Part shown: piece by piece, positions 43,446 through 51,395 of the stretch
Position numbering within the stretch: the first letter of the stretch is position 1
Layout of the letters: the number at the start of each line of letters is the position of its first letter
From: an uncultured Ectothiorhodospiraceae bacterium
GTDB lineage: Bacteria > Pseudomonadota > Gammaproteobacteria > UBA6429 > Thiohalophilaceae
NCBI GenBank assembly: GCA_947258695.1
Contig: CAMYJG010000003.1
Span: 1 to 64,000, forward strand
Length of the DNA: 64,000 nt
Reading direction: 5' to 3'
Notes under the pieces: model-generated
Told to the model about the DNA's origin: nothing
Seen by the model: only the letters and a program-made list of their open reading frames with translations
Databases searched by the model: none
Program-made: the position numbers and the translations under genes

Positions 43446-43808
43446 ATGAGCAATAAAAGACAATTACATCGAGTTGAATTTGACTGTTTTGTTGAGTTTG
43501 TTACTACAGACTCTCATCATGTATGTGAACTCATTGATATTTCACTTAAAGGTGCGCTTATTGCTGGCTGCTCAGGTGCAACACCTGCTCCCGGAACACC
43601 GTGTCAACTCATTATTAGTCTTGATGAACAAAAAAACAATCAAATTATTATGAACGGTATTGTTGCACACAAAATAGAAAACCGTGCCGGCGTACGTTGT
43701 GATTCTATTGATGTAGATAGTATGGTTCACCTTAGAAAACTCATTGAGTATAATCTCGGTGATGTTGAGCTGGTTAATCGTGACTTCGATAATCTGGTCT
43801 TACACTAG
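43446..43808 (+). CDS. Single-domain PilZ protein
   Basis: A 120-residue PilZ domain with both c-di-GMP motifs: RQLHR (RxxxR) at residues 5-9 and DISLKG (D-x-S-x-x-G) at about 35-40. The rest fits the six-stranded barrel plus C-terminal helix. It should bind c-di-GMP and act on a partner. It is convergent with the DsrS-like gene, with 16 bases between them. Confidence 0.88.
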   Translation: MSNKRQLHRVEFDCFVEFVTTDSHHVCELIDISLKGALIAGCSGATPAPGTPCQLIISLDEQKNNQIIMNGIVAHKIENRAGVRCDSIDVDSMVHLRKLIEYNLGDVELVNRDFDNLVLH

Positions 43809-43824
43809 ATTATTCTGGCCATAT

Positions 43825-44946
43825 TTATTTTCCACGTAAAACAGCTATTTCTTTCAATAGCGGGCTAATAATATGATCGATTTTCTTACGCATTAATGAG
43901 CCAATTGCATCTGTTCTGGAAAAAACAGGTGTTAATAGCGATTCATTCAGTAAAGAGAAAATAAGAATTGATCTTAGTAAAGGCTTTAAGTAAGAATCTA
44001 TCTCAAGCACTTGTTGAAGCTGTTCAGTTTGCATAGAGCTTACTTCAATATATTTTTCTACATCGCTAATTAATAAATCAATATCATCATATTTAACTTC
44101 ATTAGGACGCGCGTCTGAAAAATATCCTTTAATGGTATCGAATAAAAAAACCACCACCTCCTGGTTAGATGGTTTTTTCATTACCGTTTCCATGGTTTGT
44201 AAATAAGCTTGTCCTTGTTCGCTCAATAAACGAAGAATGATTTGCGCATAAACATTATCATTTAATGTACTCAGTTGAGATTTTATCTCTTCATATGATT
44301 TATGTTTCGCTACTTTCAGAGGCAATTCATCAGGCAGTGCTTTTAAAAAGCCAACTAGCAATGCATTTTTACGCTGACCTTTTTTCCATAAACTTGCTTT
44401 AACTTCATCGGTAATCAAATTGCGTTGTAATACGAGTTGCGCTGACTTCAGCATGGCATGCGGTTCTTCCTCAAAAGGTAAAAACTCAACTAAAAAATCG
44501 GCCAGTTCTTTACCCATGCTGCCATCAATCACGTCATCATGACGTAATAAACAACGTGCATTTGCCGCTGTCGGCATTGCCCACCACGCGCGTCTTGCGA
44601 TCTCATTGGTTACTTCATCAGCATTAACTACGGCAACAATCGCTTCGGACTCTCCTAGTAACAATAAGCGTTCCAGGCTTTCATTGGTTCTCGACTGCCC
44701 CATACGGGTCCAGCGACGTAAAAAAATAGGGTAGCCACCGGGTGAGCCTAATACATGGGTAGAGATAAGCTCCTTGACTTCTTTCACATATACTTCATCT
44801 TTACAGTTCGCTTTTAAGTCAACTCTCGCCTCACCCTTCTCCGATAAGCCATAAACAATCATTTTTGATTCATCGATACGAATCGCTTGTAAATCCTGGT
44901 GTAGTAAAACATTCAGGCGTAAATTATCTTCATTAGAAAGGTTCAT
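43825..44946 (-). CDS. DsrS-like protein, associated with a MoxR/VWA unit
   Basis: A 373-residue soluble, largely helical protein. The N-terminal segment (EDNLRLNVLLHQDLQAIRID, STHVLGSPGGYPIFLRRWTR) matches, from memory, the proteins named DsrS in sulfur-oxidising gammaproteobacteria such as Allochromatium, where the gene ends the dsr cluster; its function is not established. Here no dsrAB or other dsr gene is present. It lies downstream of moxR and the VWA gene on the same strand, separated by a long hairpin element. A role as client or regulator of the MoxR/VWA pair is inference. Confidence 0.5.
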   Translation of the reverse strand: MNLSNEDNLRLNVLLHQDLQAIRIDESKMIVYGLSEKGEARVDLKANCKDEVYVKEVKELISTHVLGSPGGYPIFLRRWTRMGQSRTNESLERLLLLGESEAIVAVVNADEVTNEIARRAWWAMPTAANARCLLRHDDVIDGSMGKELADFLVEFLPFEEEPHAMLKSAQLVLQRNLITDEVKASLWKKGQRKNALLVGFLKALPDELPLKVAKHKSYEEIKSQLSTLNDNVYAQIILRLLSEQGQAYLQTMETVMKKPSNQEVVVFLFDTIKGYFSDARPNEVKYDDIDLLISDVEKYIEVSSMQTEQLQQVLEIDSYLKPLLRSILIFSLLNESLLTPVFSRTDAIGSLMRKKIDHIISPLLKEIAVLRGK

Positions 44947-44962
44947 AATATATTTTCTTTAA

Positions 44963-45045
44963 AAACCACTGGGACACGGGGAGCACTGGGGTGTATTAAT
45001 AATAATAAAAATAATTCCCTGTGCTCCCCGTGTACCCTGTGGTTT
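44963..45045. repeat. Long imperfect palindrome between the VWA and DsrS-like genes
   Basis: AACCACTGGGACACGGGG plus AGCACTGGG (44964-44990) pairs with CCCTGTGCTCCCCGTG and ACCCTGTGGTT (45018-45044) around an AT-rich loop. About 25 of 28 positions pair. It lies within a minus-strand gene series, so it would form a large stem in the mRNA. It is of the dispersed 'CTCCGTGT...CCTCCGTGGT' kind. Confidence 0.75.
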
Positions 45046-45050
45046 ATTTG

Positions 45051-46397
45051 TTAATTCAATTGGACGCGTTGACCCCACGGCACTTTCGCCTTGCCTTTTA
45101 CCAACCATAATACATCAAAGCTCGGTTCAACTTTAGGGAACTCACCTTCTGCATCGGTAAAATAGACGAGTATATCTGGCGTTTTATCTTGTTTGTTTGC
45201 CCAATTAAATACTGGTGTGAAACGAGTACCACCACCGCCTTTAATACTTTTAGGCAAACTAAATTCATCCCAGGGTTCAAAAGTAAAAGGACTACCTGCT
45301 GATAACTCTGAATCGCACGCCAACAAAGTCACTTTTGCACGCATTTGCGCTTTCAGCGAATCAATTTCTGAAACAAACTCCTGAATTTCACTCATGCTAA
45401 TTGAACCACTGGTATCAAGCGCAATCACAATATCTAATTGAGCACTTCTTAAACTGGGATAGATAGCTGGATCTCCACGACGCGTTGATGGACGTGTATA
45501 AGTATAATCATCACGAGCAATTGCATTAAGGTAACGCGATACCAGGTTACGCCACGGCAACTGCGGTTGTAATAAAAAATCAACCATACGTGCCATTTCA
45601 CCATCAAGCTTACCGGCTTGCATCGCCTGCTGTGCAGCGCCAGCCATACGTTGTTGCCATTGTACGCTCAGGTTTTCTTTTTCCTGGTGAGTTAAAGGCT
45701 GCGGTTTTTCTGCACCTTTACTGTTTTTATCTTGCTGTTGTGTTGACTGAGACTGATTCCCACCATCTTTATCGTTGTTGCCTGACTGATTACCACCCTG
45801 ACCGGTTTGTTGCTCAGGTGATTGTTGCGAGCCTTGTCCCTGGTTGGGTTGTTTATCTTTTTGTGTGTTGTCCGCATCTGAATCATTATTCGGTGGAGGA
45901 GCAACATTATTCTCCCCTTCTGAATTAGAATCATCGTACACATGTTGATCCAGTGTTTCCTGATCATCCAGGTCATCAATCAAAGGATAGATTTCTTCCG
46001 CTGTCATCCCCTCATATTCAAGCATTCTCAGGGTGCCGGGTGGTGGTGTTAAACCATCTTTTTCTAATAATGGATTTATTGCATAGTCACATGCTAAATC
46101 CCATTTATGCGTAACTCGATGTTGACGACGTGCGAAGTGAGAAAGCGCACAATGTAGGGCTTCATGCGATAACATGAATTGTGTTTCTTCGATTGATAAA
46201 CAATCAATGTATTCACTGTTGTAATAAAACTTGCGTGCATCGGTTGCGGTTGTTTTACACCATTCCGGATCGGCTTCTTCCATTGGCAAACGCAACACTA
46301 AGGCACCCAGGAATGGCTTATCGATAATCAGCCGGGTTCGCGCTGACGCTAACTTTAATTCAACCTTACTTAACTCGACAGGACTCTCAGCAGTCAT
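45051..46397 (-). CDS. Metallopeptidase-like/VWA-like domain protein (DUF2201 type)
   Basis: A 448-residue protein. The N-domain (about 1-130) has a HEALH zinc-type motif (LSHEALHCALSHFARR) as in putative DUF2201 metallopeptidases. A low-complexity Asn/Gln/Gly linker (about 160-235) follows. The C-terminal VWA-like domain starts at about 310 with the MIDAS motif DTSGSIS (DxSxS) and GGGGTRFTPVF. Such proteins pair with MoxR AAA+ ATPases, the partner being upstream by 14 bases. The system may act in metal-cofactor or complex maturation, as for other MoxR/VWA pairs. Confidence 0.85.
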   Translation of the reverse strand: MTAESPVELSKVELKLASARTRLIIDKPFLGALVLRLPMEEADPEWCKTTATDARKFYYNSEYIDCLSIEETQFMLSHEALHCALSHFARRQHRVTHKWDLACDYAINPLLEKDGLTPPPGTLRMLEYEGMTAEEIYPLIDDLDDQETLDQHVYDDSNSEGENNVAPPPNNDSDADNTQKDKQPNQGQGSQQSPEQQTGQGGNQSGNNDKDGGNQSQSTQQQDKNSKGAEKPQPLTHQEKENLSVQWQQRMAGAAQQAMQAGKLDGEMARMVDFLLQPQLPWRNLVSRYLNAIARDDYTYTRPSTRRGDPAIYPSLRSAQLDIVIALDTSGSISMSEIQEFVSEIDSLKAQMRAKVTLLACDSELSAGSPFTFEPWDEFSLPKSIKGGGGTRFTPVFNWANKQDKTPDILVYFTDAEGEFPKVEPSFDVLWLVKGKAKVPWGQRVQLN

Positions 46398-46411
46398 AAT
46401 TCAGAGGTCTC

Positions 46412-47452
46412 TTAGTAAAGCATTACGTCCGCTATTGCATTCGACCATTGCGCAAATTCTGGTACAGCAAAAATATCATTGCCAATGGCACGGTGCATAT
46501 CTGATACAAGCATGACGCCCATTTCACGTTGTGGGAACGCTGAAGCATAATTCAAAATATGGCCATGTACCGTTTTTGCTTGATCCGTTTCTTGAACACG
46601 AATAGCGTGTCCGACTAACGAAGATGCAACGGCATATTGTAAATCAATTTCTTTGGGTGATTGAACCTGTTCACCTTTAAGAATGGCACTGATGTCAGGC
46701 AGCTGATCCAGGTTATTAATAAACGCATTCAGTTCAATACCTGCAGCCGGGCCAACACACGCTTGTAACGCACCTAAACGAATATCATTTTGGTGTTCAA
46801 ATTTTTGTACCGCGCGATGGGCAAACTCCCATGAACGAGGCGAAGGAAAAGCAACCGGGTTATGCGCCGGATCAAATTCAAATAAAAGTTCTGGTCGAAA
46901 ACGCACAAAGGCAATCACTCGATCATCAATGTCATTTTTATAGGCCCAGGCAACCCAGTCATCGACGTTAACTTCAAAGTCGAAATGTGAAAAACGATTC
47001 GCTAACGGTGCCGGCATGGTATAGGTTACGCCACGATCACCTTGCCTGTTACCCGCCGCGAATATTGCCCAACCTTTCGGCACTTCGTACTCACCCAGTT
47101 TACGATCAAGAATTAACTGATACGCTGCAGCTGAAACACTGGGCGGGGCCGAGGTTATTTCATCTAGAAATAAAATCCCTTTTTCGCCATGTGTCTCAGC
47201 ACTGGGTAACATTGAAGGAATCGCCCATTCAACATTATGACCTTCACGAAATGGTATACCGCGCAAATCACTCGGCTCCATTTGTGATAAACGAATATCA
47301 ATTAACGGTGCGTCATGACGCTTGGCAATTTGTGAAATGATTTGTGACTTACCGACGCCAGGCGCACCCCACAACATAACCGGTGTATGGTGACCATCTT
47401 CCGTACTTAAAAATTCTTTATCTAAAACTGATGTTAAATGTGCTGGACGCAT
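46412..47452 (-). CDS. MoxR-family AAA+ ATPase
   Basis: A 346-residue AAA_5 ATPase. Walker A is LWGAPGVGKSQII (residues 28-40), Walker B GILFLDEITSAPPSV and sensor 1 FAAGNRQGD. The N-terminus MRPAHLTSVLDKEFL starts directly with the ATPase core. MoxR proteins act as chaperones with VWA partners. It is the first gene of the moxR-vwa-dsrS-like series on the minus strand, and follows the HDAC-like gene by 46 bases, so it may be transcribed with it. Confidence 0.9.
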   Translation of the reverse strand: MRPAHLTSVLDKEFLSTEDGHHTPVMLWGAPGVGKSQIISQIAKRHDAPLIDIRLSQMEPSDLRGIPFREGHNVEWAIPSMLPSAETHGEKGILFLDEITSAPPSVSAAAYQLILDRKLGEYEVPKGWAIFAAGNRQGDRGVTYTMPAPLANRFSHFDFEVNVDDWVAWAYKNDIDDRVIAFVRFRPELLFEFDPAHNPVAFPSPRSWEFAHRAVQKFEHQNDIRLGALQACVGPAAGIELNAFINNLDQLPDISAILKGEQVQSPKEIDLQYAVASSLVGHAIRVQETDQAKTVHGHILNYASAFPQREMGVMLVSDMHRAIGNDIFAVPEFAQWSNAIADVMLY

Positions 47453-47498
47453 TTATTGCTCTCTAAATATATTTAAAACTCATTAATAATTAAAATTA

Positions 47499-48464
47499 TC
47501 AAGCTGTGGGATTATTGGTATTTACAACTAACTTAGCTAACTCAGCTATCAATTTATACGATTGTTTTGTATATCCACCACTTGTCATAATAACGGTTGG
47601 GATAGCTCGTTTAGCTAACTGTTCAACTACAAATTTGTCTCGCTTAATAATTCCAGAATAACTAACTTTCAAACTTCCCAAGGGATCCGTATCTAAAATA
47701 TCATTCCCCGCGTTATAAAAAACTAACTTAGCATCACTATTTTCATCCAAAAAGGATAATAAGTTTTCTTCCAGAATACTCAAGTATTTATCATCTGACA
47801 TTCCGGCTTTTAATGGAATCATATAAGGAAACTCATCAACATCACCTTCATGAATACCGGGGTAAGACTGAAACCCATACATATCAAAATTTTTAACTTT
47901 GCTGGTATCTTTTATAGTCGCTTCAAATCCATTTCCGCGATGCGCATCAAGGTCAATCATCAATATCTTATCATCGTCATTTAAATGTTTTTTATCTTTA
48001 CTATTCGCAATACTCAAAGCTGCATCAGCAAAAAAACAAAAGCCCTCACCATGATCAGCAAAAGCATGATGATACCCACCACCTATATTCATAACCATAT
48101 TGTTATTTTTTAGTGCCAGCTCTGCAGCAAGAATAGTTCCATTACATGCAAGCCGAACAGGCTCAATTAATAACTTATATAAAATATAGTGTGGAATAAA
48201 TCTTAAAAGTTTTATCTCGACAACCTTAGAAATCACTGAAGAATAGGACAGTGAATCCAGGTAATCTTGATTGTGTACTTTAAGAAGTACTTCATCTGAT
48301 ACGATTTCTATTGGTTCAACCCAAAGAGAATCAATTTCCCTTTCAAATTCCGAATATATAATATCCCAAGCTTTACTAAACTTTCTTCCTTCAAAGGGAT
48401 GAAATTTATTTAGCCATGACAAATTAAAGTCATACTTATTTGAATAAATAAGACAAGGATTCAT
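47499..48464 (-). CDS. Histone-deacetylase family (arginase-fold) amidohydrolase
   Basis: A 321-residue HDAC-superfamily enzyme with a complete active site: the His pair GGGYHHAFADHGEGF (132-133), the zinc ligands in IDLDAHRGNGFE (Asp173, His175), the third Asp in GNDILDTDPLGSLKVS and the catalytic Tyr in SGGYTKQSY. It resembles class IV/bacterial HDAC-like deacetylases (acetylpolyamine or acetoin-utilisation types). The substrate is unknown. Its ATG overlaps the stop of the upstream gene (TAATG), so the two are translationally coupled. Confidence 0.88.
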   Translation of the reverse strand: MNPCLIYSNKYDFNLSWLNKFHPFEGRKFSKAWDIIYSEFEREIDSLWVEPIEIVSDEVLLKVHNQDYLDSLSYSSVISKVVEIKLLRFIPHYILYKLLIEPVRLACNGTILAAELALKNNNMVMNIGGGYHHAFADHGEGFCFFADAALSIANSKDKKHLNDDDKILMIDLDAHRGNGFEATIKDTSKVKNFDMYGFQSYPGIHEGDVDEFPYMIPLKAGMSDDKYLSILEENLLSFLDENSDAKLVFYNAGNDILDTDPLGSLKVSYSGIIKRDKFVVEQLAKRAIPTVIMTSGGYTKQSYKLIAELAKLVVNTNNPTA

Positions 48465-48976
48465 TACGGTGTTTTATCACTTTTAATTTGTAATGCATAC
48501 GTTGCTACTTCATTAGGGCTCCACATGGAAATATAATTACCCATAAATCTTAATTTTAGAATTGTTCTCATAAATTTATTCGTAACTGCACTTGCAATTG
48601 ATAAGCGAGGTGAATTTGAAGGTGAAACACCCGATCCAATTTCTAAAAAAGAGGCAACTACCGTAGAACAATTTAAATCTTTCATATTATATTTAGATTC
48701 ATTATCTTTAAAGTTCATCCAATGTTCTATCATTTCATCTTCATTTAATTTATTAATTCGTATTTGTTGATCAGAATGCCTTCCTTCTAACCGCAAATCG
48801 ACCTTATAACTACTTGGATAATGTGAGTCATGCTCATCTCCAAGCTTAATATCTCCTTTTGCGCTAGCGCTGCCCTTTGGCCAAAAACTTATATAAGTAT
48901 TTTTATTTTCAATCTCTAATGATGCATGCCCTACATCATCAGCGCTATTATTCCATATGTGTACTATCACGCTCAT
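48464..48976 (-). CDS. Unknown protein with papain-fold-like His/Cys signature, coupled to the HDAC-like gene
   Basis: A 170-residue protein. The N-terminal VIVHIWNNSADDVGHASLEI with His17, the segment YISFWP and, later, LNCSTVVASFLEIGSG with Cys103 give the His...Cys layout seen in permuted papain-fold enzymes (NlpC/P60, LRAT or effector-type peptidases). I cannot assign the family with confidence. No signal peptide or membrane segment. It ends in the TAATG overlap with the HDAC gene, so it is translated just before it. It may alternatively be a binding protein without activity. Confidence 0.55.
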   Translation of the reverse strand: MSVIVHIWNNSADDVGHASLEIENKNTYISFWPKGSASAKGDIKLGDEHDSHYPSSYKVDLRLEGRHSDQQIRINKLNEDEMIEHWMNFKDNESKYNMKDLNCSTVVASFLEIGSGVSPSNSPRLSIASAVTNKFMRTILKLRFMGNYISMWSPNEVATYALQIKSDKTP

Positions 48977-49183
48977 CCTTAAGCCCTCTTTCTTGGGTTA
49001 CTATAAATATACTCTTTACTTACTTCATTACGACTTTTCTAACTTGCTATTTCATTTTTCAAAAATATTAGAGTTTCTACCGTTCTTGTTGCGAAGGCAA
49101 ATTCTTTGAGAAAGAGGAATGTCCAATTAGTACATAACCTTTCGAAAAGGATTATCACGCCCGCAAAATGGACTGTGGTAAGT

Positions 49184-49612
49184 CTAAAAGCCGGCTTTGG
49201 CGTACCACTCTTTGGCTAGAGCTTCATCTTTCTCTACCCCATTGCCTTGCTCATACATCATAGCAATGGTCGTCATTGAACCCACCATGCCTTGATCAGC
49301 GGCTTTTAAAAACCATTTAATTGCTTCTTCAGCATTTTTCTCAACACACTCGCCTTCCATATACATAAAGCCAAGACCGTGTTGAGCAACAGCATGCCCT
49401 TGTTCAGCTGCCGCGGTCATATATTCCACCGCTTTGTCTTCATTCGGTGCCACACCTAAACCATTTTGGAACATAATGGCACAGCGATGTTGTGCATCGG
49501 CGTTGCCTTTTTCAGCGAACGGCGAAAGCAGTTGTATCGCCGTGGAAAAGTGTTTGGATTCAAATGCCGCCATGGCACTATTAAAATCAACAATATCTGC
49601 AGCATCATTCAT
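49184..49612 (-). CDS. Sel1-like repeat protein
   Basis: A 142-residue protein with about three Sel1/TPR repeats of 36 residues: AIQLLSPFAEKGNADAQHRC, AVEYMTAAAEQGHAVAQHGL and AIKWFLKAADQGMVGSMTTI. These are protein-protein interaction helices. There is no signal peptide, so it is likely cytoplasmic. It is alone on the minus strand; 207 bases upstream of it on the right side lead to the divergent phosphoribosyltransferase gene. Confidence 0.88.
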   Translation of the reverse strand: MNDAADIVDFNSAMAAFESKHFSTAIQLLSPFAEKGNADAQHRCAIMFQNGLGVAPNEDKAVEYMTAAAEQGHAVAQHGLGFMYMEGECVEKNAEEAIKWFLKAADQGMVGSMTTIAMMYEQGNGVEKDEALAKEWYAKAGF

Positions 49613-49821
49613 ATCAAAATTCTCTTAAAACAGGCTAAAATTAGCCCATCATTATATCCTAAAATCGATACTTGACGCACCAACTAGGTTATGACTACTT
49701 AGATAGGGATGATTAGGCAATAAACCTGCCCTATAGGGATATATTTCCCCTGATAATAGCTTTGTATACTTCTGAACCTGATTAATATAACCATATTAAC
49801 TATATGGTCTTTGAGGGCATT

Positions 49822-50958
49822 ATGTCAGCTATAGCTTCTACCGATTCTAAACTTGATGCAGCACTCGCCATGCGAGATGCCATAGCAAAAGTCGCCACTG
49901 GGCCTGAATACAGTAAAGATTTATCATTCGACGAAGCAAAAGCTGCAATGGACTTTGTGCTCTCTGATGAGACTGATCCAGTACAAACCGCTGTCTTTTT
50001 TATCGGCCTACGCATGAAGCGTGAAACCGATGATGAAAACAAAGGCATCTTACAGTCGATTAAAGAAACGACAATTACGGCACAGGCAAATGTTGATGAA
50101 TTAGTTGATGTTGCTGATCCTTATGATGGTCATGCTCGTGGCTTACCAATGTCAGCGTTTATCGCCCCTGTTCTGGCCGCCAATGGTGTACCAGCAGTCT
50201 GCCATGGACTTGATTACGTCGGTCCAAAATACGGTATTACGCAACATAATGTATTAAAAGCAGCGGGCGTTAAAATAGATTTAAGCCCGGCTGAAGCGGC
50301 AAAACAAATTGAAAACAAAGCCTATGGTTGGGCCTATGTTGACCAGGCTCAATTTGCGCCTCGCTTACACGATTTAGTAAATTTTCGTACCCGAATCATT
50401 AAGCGCCAGGTATTAACTACCGTAGAAGTGCTGGTTAAGCCGATTACGGCTAAAAACAAAACACACTTACTGACCGGCTACGTGCATAAAGCTTATCCCC
50501 CAATATACGCTGAATTAGCCCGTTTTTCTGGCTATGACACAGCCATGATCGTGCGCGGCGTTGAAGGTGGTGTTATTCCATCATTGCAACAACCCGGCAA
50601 GCTCTGGTCATATTACGACAAAGGTGAAGAAACTGCCGTCGAGCTTGACCCAAAATCACTCGGGTTTGAGCAAAAAACACGAGCCGTTCCACTGCCTAAA
50701 GATATTCCACAACTCGAGAATCAAGGTGCAAGCATTATTAAGCCCTTTGATACTGATATTGCTGCTCAACGTGCTGCAGAAGCAGGTTTAGCCGCGTTAA
50801 ATGGAGAAAAAGGTGCTGCATATAACAGCCTGGTTTATGCCGCATCAATCACCCTGAACCATCTTGGCAAAGCCGATTCGCTACAAGCTGCCGCTGACAT
50901 GGTCAGAAAAACACTGGATTCTGGCAAAGCCCTGGCACATTTCCAGGGTAAAGCTTGA
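49822..50958 (+). CDS. TrpD-like glycosyl/phosphoribosyltransferase (TrpD2 type)
   Basis: A 378-residue member of the anthranilate phosphoribosyltransferase family. It has the class III pattern VADPYDGHARGLPMSAFIAP and GPKYGITQHNVLKAAGV, then TGYVHKAYPPIYAELARFSGYDTAMIVRGVEGG, but lacks the glycine-rich GTGGD loop of true TrpD, so it belongs with TrpD2/YbiB-type proteins that bind nucleic acid or other substrates. The ATG at 49822 follows GAGG at 49813 and is preferred over the ATG at 49804. No other trp gene is near. Confidence 0.8.
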   Translation: MSAIASTDSKLDAALAMRDAIAKVATGPEYSKDLSFDEAKAAMDFVLSDETDPVQTAVFFIGLRMKRETDDENKGILQSIKETTITAQANVDELVDVADPYDGHARGLPMSAFIAPVLAANGVPAVCHGLDYVGPKYGITQHNVLKAAGVKIDLSPAEAAKQIENKAYGWAYVDQAQFAPRLHDLVNFRTRIIKRQVLTTVEVLVKPITAKNKTHLLTGYVHKAYPPIYAELARFSGYDTAMIVRGVEGGVIPSLQQPGKLWSYYDKGEETAVELDPKSLGFEQKTRAVPLPKDIPQLENQGASIIKPFDTDIAAQRAAEAGLAALNGEKGAAYNSLVYAASITLNHLGKADSLQAAADMVRKTLDSGKALAHFQGKA

Positions 50959-51037
50959 TTAAATTAAACTAACTAAAAGAATTTGAACAATTGTTCTTAA
51001 ATTGAGATAATTACCGGATTATTCCGAGGAGATACCA

Positions 51038-51232
51038 ATGAACCAAGAATATTATGATGCAGTAACTAAAATGGAAGAAATGGGCGTAGATGCTGAATAC
51101 ATCCAGGGCTGGCAAGGTGGATACGTTCACAATCCAGAACGTGAAGAGCAACGTGTAAACGAAGCTTACAGTGCAGGTTATGAAGATGGCCAAGAGCGCA
51201 CTACAGAGAACTTCGGTAACTGGACTAAGTAA
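51038..51232 (+). CDS. Small acidic protein with RMF-like segment
   Basis: A 64-residue protein with a GAGGAG ribosome site. The C-terminal half (YIQGWQGGYVHNPEREEQRV, AYSAGYEDGQE) recalls the AYxxGYxxG and W-x-G-W pattern of ribosome modulation factor, but the protein is acidic where RMF is basic, so a ribosome role is doubtful. I do not recognise a named family. It has its own strong terminator, suggesting a high-level short transcript. Confidence 0.6.
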   Translation: MNQEYYDAVTKMEEMGVDAEYIQGWQGGYVHNPEREEQRVNEAYSAGYEDGQERTTENFGNWTK

Positions 51233-51253
51233 TAACCCACCCAGTTCCATTTC

Positions 51254-51288
51254 AAAAAAGGCCAGGTTTAAAACCCTGGCCTTTTTTA
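51254..51288 (+). terminator. Intrinsic terminator after the small acidic protein gene
   Basis: AAAAAAGGCCAGG pairs with CCTGGCCTTTTTT (13 pairs) around an 8-base loop. The flanking A- and T-runs make it bidirectional in form. Confidence 0.9.
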
Positions 51289-51395
51289 TTGCCTTCAGGT
51301 TAAATCGGTCGTTATATTTTACTGATTTTTTCTTCAAGAAAACCTTACAAGGTCCGATACAACTGTAAACGAAGTAATTACTTAGATAGTGAACT

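Noticed and set aside
51038-51232. Call of ribosome modulation factor for the small acidic protein
   Set aside because: Only a short AY..GY-type pattern is shared and the charge is opposite; kept as unknown.
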